Part shown: positions 56,573 to 64,000 of the stretch, one piece after another | Layout: each line of letters begins with the position of its first letter | How positions within the stretch are numbered: position 1 is the first letter of the stretch | Assembly (NCBI RefSeq): GCF_019711595.1 | Contig: NZ_JAIGNR010000001.1 | Location: 744,001-808,000, forward strand | DNA from: Qipengyuania sphaerica | Lineage (GTDB): Bacteria; Pseudomonadota; Alphaproteobacteria; Sphingomonadales; Sphingomonadaceae | DNA length: 64,000 nt | Reading direction: 5' to 3' | Program-made: the position numbers and the translations under genes | Notes under the pieces: generated by a model | Told to the model about the DNA's origin: nothing | The model's database searches: none | What the model saw: the letters and a program-made list of their open reading frames with translations, nothing else

Positions 56573-57391
56573 ATGAGACTCGCCCTGCCAGCCGCATCCG
56601 CCTTCCTGCTGACTTCCTGCGCCACCGTGCCCGCGGACGAAAATCCCCGGTACGAATATGGAGTCCAGCTTTATCAGCTGCGCGATGCGATGGGCGAAGA
56701 TCCGCTCGGGACCTTGCAGCAGGTCAAGGCCGCAGGTTTCGACAGCGTCGAATTTGTCGGCACCTATTCAGTCCCGCAGGAGCGCCTGTGCGAAGAGACG
56801 CAGCGACTGGGTCTCGCTGTTGCGGCGGTACATGCCGACGCTTTACAGCTGCGCGACGATCCCGCTGCTGCGGTCGCATCTGCCAAGGCTGCCTGTGCCG
56901 ACACCATCATGCTTGCATGGATTCCGCCAGAGGAGCGGCAAACGCTCGACCAATGGCGCGAGTGGATCGGCTATCTCAACATCGCCGCACGCCAAGCCGA
57001 GGCGCAAGGGCTGGCCTTTGCTTACCATCCGCATGACTTCGAGTTCATCCCGCTCGACGGCGTGCGCCCCATCGACCTGATGCTCGCCGATTTCGACCCG
57101 CTCATCGCCTTCGAACTCGACACCTACTGGGCGAAGAAGGGTGGGCAGGACCCGCTCGAATTCCTGCGCGAGAACGGGGGGCGCATCACGCATATGCACC
57201 TCAAGGATTTTGCCCCCGACGGCAGCATGGCCGATGTCGGCACGGGCACGATCGACTTCCCCGCCGTCCTCGCCGAGGCACGGCGGCAGGGGGTGCGTCA
57301 TTACCTCGTCGAGCGCGACGATGCGCCCGATGTTTGGGAGAGCCTCGCCACAAGCCTTGACTCGCTGCGCGCCATGCCCTTGCAGCGGTAG
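56573..57391 (+). CDS. Lipoprotein with sugar-phosphate isomerase/epimerase TIM barrel
   Basis: The 272-residue product has a lipoprotein signal ending LTSC and a xylose-isomerase-like TIM barrel with [56 protein letters not shown] and HYLVERDD. The histidines, glutamate and aspartate suit a metal site. Such enzymes are usually cytoplasmic, so a periplasmic sugar isomerase or epimerase is likely. Lies 22 bases after the DUF4197 gene. Confidence 0.85.
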   Translation: MRLALPAASAFLLTSCATVPADENPRYEYGVQLYQLRDAMGEDPLGTLQQVKAAGFDSVEFVGTYSVPQERLCEETQRLGLAVAAVHADALQLRDDPAAAVASAKAACADTIMLAWIPPEERQTLDQWREWIGYLNIAARQAEAQGLAFAYHPHDFEFIPLDGVRPIDLMLADFDPLIAFELDTYWAKKGGQDPLEFLRENGGRITHMHLKDFAPDGSMADVGTGTIDFPAVLAEARRQGVRHYLVERDDAPDVWESLATSLDSLRAMPLQR

Positions 57392-57423
57392 AGAACCTCA
57401 ATCCCGCCTGGAGCGCCCTACCC

Positions 57424-58086
57424 ATGAAATTCTTCGTCGACACCGCCGACATCGCCGACATCAAGGAAATGGCCGACACCGGCCTGCTCGACGGCGTCAC
57501 CACCAATCCCTCGCTGATCGCCAAGTCGGGCCGCGACTTCATGGAAGTGACCAAGGAGATCTGCGGCATCGTCGATGGTCCGGTCAGCGCCGAGGTGGTC
57601 GCGCTCGACCACGAGGCCATGATGAAGGAAGCCGAAACGCTGCGGAAGATCGCGGACAATGTCTGCATCAAGGTGCCGCTGACGATCGACGGCCTCAAGA
57701 CCTGCAAGGAGCTGACCGGCGACGGCACGATGGTGAACGTCACGCTGTGCTTCTCGGCCAACCAGGCGCTGCTCGCCGCCAAGGCGGGCGCGACCTTCGT
57801 ATCGCCCTTCGTGGGCCGTCACGATGACAACGGCTTCAACGGCATGGACCTGATCCGCGATATCCGCACGATCTACGACAACTATCCCGGCTTCACGACC
57901 GAGATCCTCGTCGCCAGCATCCGCAATCCCGTCCACGTGCTCGAAAGCGCACGCATTGGCGCAGATGTCGCCACCATGCCGGCAGCGGTCATCAAGGGGC
58001 TGTTCAAGCACGTCCTGACCGACAAGGGCATCGAAGGCTTCATCGCCGACTGGGAAAAGACTGGCCAGACCATCCCGACCTCCTAA
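57424..58086 (+). CDS. tal: Transaldolase, fructose-6-phosphate aldolase type
   Basis: The 220-residue protein belongs to the small TalC/Fsa group: [31 protein letters not shown] and the Schiff-base lysine in [12 protein letters not shown]. It has [18 protein letters not shown] and ILVASIRNP. It links the pentose phosphate and glycolytic pools. The true activity, transaldolase or F6P aldolase, cannot be told. 10 bases before cobT. Confidence 0.95.
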   Translation: MKFFVDTADIADIKEMADTGLLDGVTTNPSLIAKSGRDFMEVTKEICGIVDGPVSAEVVALDHEAMMKEAETLRKIADNVCIKVPLTIDGLKTCKELTGDGTMVNVTLCFSANQALLAAKAGATFVSPFVGRHDDNGFNGMDLIRDIRTIYDNYPGFTTEILVASIRNPVHVLESARIGADVATMPAAVIKGLFKHVLTDKGIEGFIADWEKTGQTIPTS

Positions 58087-58096
58087 ATAGGCGTCC

Positions 58097-59923
58097 GTGG
58101 CAGACCAGACCCCTCTCGACCTGTTCAAGCAGGCGCTGACCGGCACGGCGCGGGCGATCGCGCGCGAGCCGGAAGTGGAGGTTGCATGGAGCGCGGATGC
58201 ACCGACCCAGTCGGGCAAGAACTTCCGCGTTCCACTGCCCGGCCGCCAGCTGCCGCCCGACCAGGCGCGCGAGGCGCGCGGGTTTGCCGACAGTTTCGCG
58301 CTCAAGCTGCGCCACCATAACGAGGCCATGCATGTGCGTGGCGCGCCGCCCGAGCCGATTGCACGCGCCTGCTACGATGCCATCGAGCGCGTGCGGTACG
58401 AGGCGGTGGGATCCACCCGCTATTCGGGCATGCGCGACAATCTCGATGCGGCGGTCGAGATGCGCACCGCCACCGATCCCATCGCGCGGGCGAGCGAGGC
58501 GCGCGAAGTGCCGCTGCCGACAGCGCTTTCGCTGATGCTGCGCGAGGCGCTGACCGGCGAGGCCATTCCCGACCGGGCGCGCAACGGCGTCGACATGGTG
58601 CGGCAGGACATCCTCTCCGCCATCGGCACCGACATGGAGGACCTCGCGGGCGCGCTCGACGACCAGCGCGCCTTCCAGGACCTCACGCTCGACATGCTTC
58701 GGCATCTCGAACTGACGCTGCCCGACACGCCCGAGGACGACAGCCGCGAGGATGGCGAGGACGAGGAGGGCGAAGCTCCCGAGAACGACCTGGATTCGGA
58801 CGAGGAAGAGGAGGGTGAGGCCCAGCCGCAGGAGAGCGATGCGCGCGGCGAAGTTGTCGACGGCGAGGCCGATGGCGATGCCGAGCAGGACGTCGAGGGC
58901 GAGCAGGAAATGTCCGACGGCGATCCTTCGGACGAGGATGGCGAAGGCATGCAGCCCGTGCGCCCGAACCGCCCGTGGACCGACTTGCCCGAAGATTTCA
59001 ATTACAAGGCCTATACCGACAAGTTCGACGAAGTGATCGAAGCGCCCGAGCTGTGCGATCACGAGGAACTGGACCGGCTGCGTGCCTATCTCGACAGCCA
59101 GCTTGCCGGATTGCAGGGCGTGGTGACGCGGCTCGCCAATCGCCTCCAGCGCCGCCTCATGGCGCAGCAGAACCGCAGCTGGGATTTCGACCAGGAAGAG
59201 GGGCTGCTGGATGCCGCGCGCCTCACCCGCGTGGTCGTCAGCCCCGGCCATGCGCTGTCCTATAAGATCGAGCGCGATACCGAGTTCAAGGACACGGTCG
59301 TCACCCTGCTGATCGACAATTCGGGCAGTATGCGCGGGCGGCCGATTTCCATCGCCGCGATCAGCGCCGACATCATGGCGCGCACGCTCGAACGCTGCGG
59401 CGTGAAGACCGAAATCCTCGGCTTCACCACCCGCGCGTGGAAGGGCGGACAGAGCCGCGAGGCATGGCTTGCCGATGGCCGTCCCGCCGATCCGGGCCGC
59501 CTCAACGATCTGCGCCACATCATCTACAAGAAGGCCGACGAGCCATGGCGCCGCGCGCGCCGCAACCTTGGCCTGATGATGCGCGAGGGGCTGCTGAAGG
59601 AAAACATCGACGGCGAGGCGCTGCTCTGGGCGCACACCCGCCTGCTCGCCCGCCCCGAAGACCGCCGCATCCTGCTGGTGATCTCGGACGGCGCACCGGT
59701 CGACGACAGCACGCTGAGCGTGAACCAGGCAGGCTATCTCGAAGGACACCTGCGCAAGGTGATCGAGTGGATCGAGAAGCAGAGCCCCGTCCAGCTCGCC
59801 GCCATCGGCATCGGCCATGACGTGACCCGCTACTACAAGCGCTCGGTGACGATCATGGACGTGGAACAGCTCGGCGGCACGATTATCGAGCAGCTTGCGG
59901 GGTTGTTCGAGGTGGAGGGGTGA
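58097..59923 (+). CDS. cobT: Cobaltochelatase subunit CobT
   Basis: CobT works with CobS as the AAA+ chaperone of CobN in aerobic cobalt insertion into hydrogenobyrinate diamide. The 608-residue product has the family N-terminus [19 protein letters not shown], a long acidic linker around residues 215-280 ([20 protein letters not shown]) and a C-terminal von Willebrand A domain with the [13 protein letters not shown] near residue 405. GTG start. cobS is not in the window. GTGA overlap with the GNAT gene. Confidence 0.93.
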   Translation: MADQTPLDLFKQALTGTARAIAREPEVEVAWSADAPTQSGKNFRVPLPGRQLPPDQAREARGFADSFALKLRHHNEAMHVRGAPPEPIARACYDAIERVRYEAVGSTRYSGMRDNLDAAVEMRTATDPIARASEAREVPLPTALSLMLREALTGEAIPDRARNGVDMVRQDILSAIGTDMEDLAGALDDQRAFQDLTLDMLRHLELTLPDTPEDDSREDGEDEEGEAPENDLDSDEEEEGEAQPQESDARGEVVDGEADGDAEQDVEGEQEMSDGDPSDEDGEGMQPVRPNRPWTDLPEDFNYKAYTDKFDEVIEAPELCDHEELDRLRAYLDSQLAGLQGVVTRLANRLQRRLMAQQNRSWDFDQEEGLLDAARLTRVVVSPGHALSYKIERDTEFKDTVVTLLIDNSGSMRGRPISIAAISADIMARTLERCGVKTEILGFTTRAWKGGQSREAWLADGRPADPGRLNDLRHIIYKKADEPWRRARRNLGLMMREGLLKENIDGEALLWAHTRLLARPEDRRILLVISDGAPVDDSTLSVNQAGYLEGHLRKVIEWIEKQSPVQLAAIGIGHDVTRYYKRSVTIMDVEQLGGTIIEQLAGLFEVEG

Positions 59924-60339
59924 GCATCGATATCCGATTGCTTGCACCCGACGATGCCGATTTGATCGCGAACTCGGCTCACCTTTTCGACGAGAAACCA
60001 CGTCCTGGCCGGACTTCCGATTTCCTTTCTCGACCCGATCATTTTATCTGGTTTGCTCTCGAGAATGGCCGTGCCATCGGTTTCGTTTCGGCTTCGCTTT
60101 ATCGCAATGCCGACAAACAGGACGAGATATTCATCCACGAGCTGGGTGTGGACGCGGAGGCACGCCGCAATGGGGTCGGCACAAAGCTGATTGAGATCGT
60201 GAAAGGAAAAGCACGGGAGCTTGGCTGCGGTCATGTTTTCGTGTTCGCAGAAGGCGATGACGGACGCGCGCAGCAATTCTACCGATCGCTGCAAGGCAAA
60301 GAGGAGGCAGCGGTGATGTTCGGGTGGGATATCGAATGA
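59920..60339 (+). CDS. GNAT family N-acetyltransferase
   Basis: The 139-residue protein has the GNAT core: motif A with [20 protein letters not shown], a preceding beta strand IFIHE and a late [15 protein letters not shown]. The acceptor is unknown. GTG start overlaps the cobT stop as GTGA; its own stop overlaps the nitroreductase start as ATGA. Confidence 0.88.
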   Translation: MSIDIRLLAPDDADLIANSAHLFDEKPRPGRTSDFLSRPDHFIWFALENGRAIGFVSASLYRNADKQDEIFIHELGVDAEARRNGVGTKLIEIVKGKARELGCGHVFVFAEGDDGRAQQFYRSLQGKEEAAVMFGWDIE

Positions 60340-61010
60340 AAGTCACCGACGCCGTCCAGTCCCGCCGCTCCGTCCGCGCCTTCACCAACCAGCCGGTCGA
60401 CCGCGACACGCTTACCCGTGTGCTTGAAAAGGCGCAGCGATCACCATCGGGCGGCAATGTCCAGCCGTGGAATGCCGTCGTCCTCGCCGGCGAGCCGATG
60501 GAGGCGCTGTTCGACCGGGTAGCGCAGGAATTTCCCAAGGGGCGCGCGGCGCTGAAGCCCGAATACGATATTTATCCCAAGGACCTCGACGGCGCTTACG
60601 AAGAGCGCCGTTTCGGCGTGGGCGAGGACATGTACGCCTCGCTCGGCATCACGCGCGAGGACAAAGCCAAGCGCCTCATGTGGTTTGCCAACAACTTCCG
60701 CGCCTTCGGGGCGCCGGTGCTGATGCTGGTCCACACGCCGAAGTACATGGGCCCTCCGCAGTGGAGCGATATCGGCATGTGGCTGCAGACCATCATGCTG
60801 TTGCTGCGCGAGGAGGGCCTCGACAGCTGCGCGCAGGAAGCATGGGCCGCCTACAGCCCGCAAGTGCGCGAAATGGTCGACATTCCCGAGGACCACATCT
60901 TCTTCTGCGGCATGGCCATCGGCTACCGGGATGCGGATGCGCCGGTGAACCGGTTCGATGTGAAACGTGCAGGGCTGGACGAATCCGTACGCTGGGAGGG
61001 TTGGCAGTAA
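60336..61010 (+). CDS. Nitroreductase-family oxidoreductase
   Basis: The 224-residue FMN-dependent protein has the SRRSVRAF start of the family, SPSGGNVQPWNAVV, and the C-terminal GMAIGYRDADAPVN. It likely reduces nitro or quinone groups with NAD(P)H; the substrate is not known. ATGA coupling to the GNAT gene sets the start. Confidence 0.93.
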   Translation: MKVTDAVQSRRSVRAFTNQPVDRDTLTRVLEKAQRSPSGGNVQPWNAVVLAGEPMEALFDRVAQEFPKGRAALKPEYDIYPKDLDGAYEERRFGVGEDMYASLGITREDKAKRLMWFANNFRAFGAPVLMLVHTPKYMGPPQWSDIGMWLQTIMLLLREEGLDSCAQEAWAAYSPQVREMVDIPEDHIFFCGMAIGYRDADAPVNRFDVKRAGLDESVRWEGWQ

Positions 61011-61036
61011 GCGCGCCGCGACCTAATGGCCTGCGC

Positions 61037-62482
61037 ATGACCGAAACGCCATTGAAGCTGTTCAACTCGCTCACCCGCCAGATCGAGACGTTCACTCCCG
61101 TCCACCTAGGCGAGGCGCGCGTCTACACCTGCGGCCCGACAGTCTACAATTACCCCCACATCGGCAATATGCGCGCCTATGTCTTCGCGGACATTCTGGG
61201 CCGCACGCTGAGCTGGAAGGGCTACGACCTCACCCACATCATCAACATCACCGATGTCGGGCACCTGACCGACGACGGTGATGCGGGCGAGGACAAGATG
61301 GAAAAGATGGCTGCCGAAAAAGCGCAGTCCATCTGGGACATCGCGAAGCACTATACGGAAGCCTACTGGGCCGATGTGAAGGCCTTGAACATCCGCCAGC
61401 CGGCCAAGTGGTCGGTCGCCACCGATTACATCGACGAGATGATCGACTTCGCGAAGGGCATCGCGGACAAGCATTGCTATGAGCTCGAGAGCGGGCTCTA
61501 TTTCGACGTCTCGACCATCGAAGATTACGGCAAGCTCGCCCGCGCCGTTACTGAAGAAGGCGAGGGCCGCATCGAAACGGTCGAGGGCAAGCGCAACGCC
61601 GCCGATTTCGCCATCTGGCGCAAGACGCCCGTAGGCGGGACGCGGCAAATGGAATGGGATTCCCCTTGGGGCAAGGGCGCGCCCGGCTGGCATCTCGAAT
61701 GCTCGGTCATGGGCGGCAAGCTTCTTGGCTTCCCCTTCGACATCCACACCGGCGGCATCGATCACCGCGAGATCCACCACCCCAACGAAATCGCGCAAAA
61801 CCAGGCGCATTGCTGCACGGGCGGCCTTGGCGAGGCCGAGAACAGCGGCGCGCGTATCTGGATGCACAACAACTTCCTCGTCGAGCGCAGCGGCAAGATG
61901 AGCAAGAGCGCGGGCGAGTTCCTGCGCCTGCAATTGCTCATCGATAAGGGCTATCACCCGCTCGCCTACCGCATGATGTGCCTGCAGGCGCATTACCGCA
62001 GCGAGCTGGAGTTCAGCTGGGAAGGGCTGGGCGCGGCGCTGACGCGGCTCAAGCGGATCGTGATGCAGGTGGATCGGCTCAAGGAAGACCTAGCCGGTGA
62101 TCCGTCACACCAGAAGTTTGTGCCGATGCGCGAGAAGTTCGCAGCTGCCATCTCCGACGACCTCAATACCTCGGTGGCGCTGGTCGCGCTGGAAGAGGCG
62201 CTGGCGGTCAAGAAAGTCGATGGCGGGGTGAAGCGCGCCGTGGTCGAGGAAATGGACCGCGTTTTGGGCCTCGACCTGTTCGGCCTGACCCGCGAGGCGC
62301 TCCGCATCCGACCGAAGACTGCCGAAATTACCGAAGCCGAAATCGAGGCGGAAATCCTTCGCCGCAAAGACGCCAAGGTGGAGAAAGACTACGCCACTTC
62401 GGACGCAATCCGCGCCAGCCTCGCCGCAAAGGGCGTCGAAGTGATGGACGGCGATCCGCTTGGCTGGGAGTGGAAGCTCTAG
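61037..62482 (+). CDS. cysS: Cysteinyl-tRNA synthetase
   Basis: The 481-residue class I synthetase has YTCGPTVYNYPHIGNMRAY with the zinc cysteine and HIGN, and KMSKSAGEF as KMSKS. WHLECSVMGGKLLGFPFDIHTGGIDH adds zinc and cysteine contacts. ATG at 61037 is the family start; a 190-codon upstream frame is antisense to or within the nitroreductase gene. 27 bases after the nitroreductase stop; overlaps the 2OG oxygenase at the 3' end by four bases. Confidence 0.97.
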   Translation: MTETPLKLFNSLTRQIETFTPVHLGEARVYTCGPTVYNYPHIGNMRAYVFADILGRTLSWKGYDLTHIINITDVGHLTDDGDAGEDKMEKMAAEKAQSIWDIAKHYTEAYWADVKALNIRQPAKWSVATDYIDEMIDFAKGIADKHCYELESGLYFDVSTIEDYGKLARAVTEEGEGRIETVEGKRNAADFAIWRKTPVGGTRQMEWDSPWGKGAPGWHLECSVMGGKLLGFPFDIHTGGIDHREIHHPNEIAQNQAHCCTGGLGEAENSGARIWMHNNFLVERSGKMSKSAGEFLRLQLLIDKGYHPLAYRMMCLQAHYRSELEFSWEGLGAALTRLKRIVMQVDRLKEDLAGDPSHQKFVPMREKFAAAISDDLNTSVALVALEEALAVKKVDGGVKRAVVEEMDRVLGLDLFGLTREALRIRPKTAEITEAEIEAEILRRKDAKVEKDYATSDAIRASLAAKGVEVMDGDPLGWEWKL

Positions 62483-63123
62483 GCCAGCCTCCGCCCGAGC
62501 CAGCAGGTCAGCGCAAACCGTGCCTCGGCAAAGGGGGCATCGGGCTGGATCACCTTGCGCACCTCGTGCGGCGCGAAGCTGGGGAAGGCGACCAACCGGT
62601 CGTTCAGCGGTTCGAACACCTGCTCATCGCCGCGCCCGAACAGCCCTCGCAGGACCAGTTCTCCACCTTCGAAGCGTGCTTCGGGCCGGTGCGCGTAATA
62701 AGTCAGCGTCACGAGCCGGTCATAGCCGAGGAAGGCGCGGTTCCCGCCTGTGACCACATCCGAATGCGGCAGGAAAAAATCGCCATCGCGATGCGCGGAA
62801 AGCGAGAACTGGTGGTGCGGCTCGGCAAGCGGCTCGATCCGTAGCTCTTCGAACACATTTCTTTCTGCGGCACGGGCAAGGAAGCGATCCGCGAGCGAGC
62901 CAAGTTCGCCCTCGAAGCTCAGGCATCGCCGTGTTGCCGTGTCGAGTTCGCGCTCCACACCCGGCCGTGTCACCACCGCGCGCGCAAATTCGCTCTCGTG
63001 AGCCTCCGCGAAATCGCACAATTCCGCCGCGAAATCCGCGCCCATGAAACCGTCGACCAGCAGCACCGGAACCTGCGCGGTCTTGACGCGCGCACTCGCT
63101 TCGGGTTCGTCCGTTCTCGCCAT
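62479..63123 (-). CDS. 2-oxoglutarate/Fe(II) oxygenase, prolyl-4-hydroxylase-like
   Basis: The 214-residue protein has the iron ligands HxD in LPHSDVVTGG and the distal histidine in SFAPHEVRKV, with arginine in ARFALTCWL for 2-oxoglutarate. It resembles the prolyl-4-hydroxylase-like group acting on proteins or small molecules. Its start is 14 bases from the divergent hydroxyacid dehydrogenase gene. Confidence 0.85.
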   Translation of the reverse strand: MARTDEPEASARVKTAQVPVLLVDGFMGADFAAELCDFAEAHESEFARAVVTRPGVERELDTATRRCLSFEGELGSLADRFLARAAERNVFEELRIEPLAEPHHQFSLSAHRDGDFFLPHSDVVTGGNRAFLGYDRLVTLTYYAHRPEARFEGGELVLRGLFGRGDEQVFEPLNDRLVAFPSFAPHEVRKVIQPDAPFAEARFALTCWLGRRLA

Positions 63124-63137
63124 TGGAGAGACGCTAG

Positions 63138-64000
63138 ATGACCAAAGCCGTGATGTCTGCCCTGATCCGCCCGCTGGTAGAGCCGCGGCTGCCCGACTGG
63201 GTGGAGCCGCTATGGTTCATGTCGAAGGAGCAGGCGCTGGAGTTCGCTCCGGAAGCGGAGATCGGATGGTTCGACCTCAATGAAAAGGAGCCGATGGCCG
63301 AGATCGCCACCGCAGCGACCAATCTCAAATGGCTCAATTCGATCTATGCCGGGCTCGATTTCATGCCGCTCGACCTGCTGGCGGAGCGCGGTGTCACCGT
63401 GACCAATGGCGTCGGGATCAACGCGATCACTATCGCCGAATATGTCGTCATGCTGATGCTCGCCCATGCGAAGGGGTATCGCGAAGTAGTGCGCGCGCAG
63501 GACCGGAAGGAATGGCTGCTCGACAGCCCCGGCAAGCGCGAGTTGTCGGGCGAGCGAGTGCTGCTGCTCGGCCTCGGTGCGATCGGCAAGCTTATAAAGA
63601 CGCGGCTCGAGGCTTTCGACATGACCGTCGTCCCCGTGCGTCGTTCGGGCGGGCAAGGTGCGCTGCGCCCCGGCGAATGGCGCGAAAAGCTGGGCGAATT
63701 CGACTGGGTGATCCTCGCCGTCCCATCCACTGACGAGACCCGCCACATGATCGGCGAGATCGAGCTTGCCTCCATGCGCCCCAACGCGGTGCTGGTGAAC
63801 ATCGCGCGTGGCGATGTGGTGAAGCAGGACGACCTCGTCGCCGCGCTCGAGGCGAAGCGTATCGATGCCGCGCTGCTCGACGTCACCGATCCGGAGCCCT
63901 TGCCCGAGGATCACCCGCTATGGGGCCTCGACAACGCGCAGGTCACCATGCACCTCTCGGGCCGCGCGCAGACCAAGATGTTCCAACGCAGCGCCGACCG
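63138..64000 (+). CDS. D-2-hydroxyacid dehydrogenase, NAD-dependent (C-terminus outside window)
   Basis: The frame is open to the window end, giving 287 residues. It has the Rossmann motif GLGAIGK, VNGVGINAITIAEYVVMLMLA, and the catalytic region NIARGDVVKQDDL with Arg, then TDPEPLPEDHPLW with Glu and MHLSGR with the His. GGAGAG lies ten bases before the ATG at 63138. The substrate, a 2-hydroxyacid, is not assignable. Divergent from the 2OG oxygenase. Confidence 0.9.
   Translation, partial: MTKAVMSALIRPLVEPRLPDWVEPLWFMSKEQALEFAPEAEIGWFDLNEKEPMAEIATAATNLKWLNSIYAGLDFMPLDLLAERGVTVTNGVGINAITIAEYVVMLMLAHAKGYREVVRAQDRKEWLLDSPGKRELSGERVLLLGLGAIGKLIKTRLEAFDMTVVPVRRSGGQGALRPGEWREKLGEFDWVILAVPSTDETRHMIGEIELASMRPNAVLVNIARGDVVKQDDLVAALEAKRIDAALLDVTDPEPLPEDHPLWGLDNAQVTMHLSGRAQTKMFQRSAD

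Noticed and set aside
55801-56625. 275-codon N-terminal extension of priA
   Set aside because: Residues before MSRKMNR lack PriA features and run antisense to the DUF4197 lipoprotein gene.
58040-60001. 653-residue open frame on the minus strand
   Set aside because: It is antisense to cobT; no motif and no ribosome binding site.

Overview
The window reads as a chromosomal segment of a high-GC alphaproteobacterium of the order Sphingomonadales, most likely an Erythrobacteraceae member (Erythrobacter, Qipengyuania or Altererythrobacter type). The main evidence is a circularly permuted two-piece tmRNA whose tag reads ANDNEALALAA. Further support comes from alphaproteobacterial marker genes (DUF2794, a short Hda, an atp operon without F0 genes) and the compact gene order. 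The organism assignment is inference from family knowledge, not from a database search. There are no prophages, insertion sequences, CRISPR arrays, rRNA genes or tRNA genes. The segment is core chromosome with dense, often overlapping operons.

Layout. 1-2.2 kb: an ABC ATPase divergent from tesA, then recF. 2.2-3.0 kb: a small operon with a perfect sigma-54 promoter, an upstream palindrome, two tandem paralogous 39-residue membrane peptides and a PspC-domain protein. 3.0-7.0 kb (minus strand): LemA, three TPM-domain proteins, a Nudix hydrolase and an SDR. 7.2-8.4 kb: mscL, permuted ssrA, and an 84-residue membrane protein behind a second perfect sigma-54 promoter. 8.5-11.9 kb: arginine succinyltransferase operon (M20 hydrolase, astA, astB). 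12-14.8 kb: malate synthase G and a PilZ protein. 14.8-20.4 kb: lptD-surA-pdxA-rsmA. 20.5-24.2 kb: pepA, DUF2256, holC, a lipoprotein, ndk and an NTF2-like protein. 24.2-30.3 kb: purM-purN-membrane protein-sulfotransferase, divergent from a DUF2066-like gene, hda, cysE and DUF2794.

30.3-38 kb: two membrane-protein genes, an acyl-CoA type SDR, gph, glmU, an HNH protein and a prolyl oligopeptidase. 38-43.1 kb: atpHAGDC with a lipoprotein gene inserted between atpG and atpD. 43.3-50.3 kb: a TauD-type dioxygenase, a trypsin-like protease, ada, a CPBP protease, a GPH-type transporter and an AraC-type regulator. 50.3-56.6 kb: an iron-sulfur photolyase-like protein, an HExxH/TPR protein, priA and a DUF4197 lipoprotein. 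56.6-64 kb: a TIM-barrel lipoprotein, transaldolase, cobT, GNAT, nitroreductase, cysS, a 2OG-Fe(II) oxygenase and the start of a D-2-hydroxyacid dehydrogenase.

The most interesting signal is the pair of perfect sigma-54 promoters (2350-2365 on + and 8365-8380 on -). Each sits at the right distance before small membrane-protein genes, and one of these operons ends in a PspC domain. This looks like an undescribed envelope-stress module resembling the phage-shock response. A second recurring oddity is gene junctions in which a CTG codon appears to be the start and overlaps the upstream stop (pdxA and the HNH gene).
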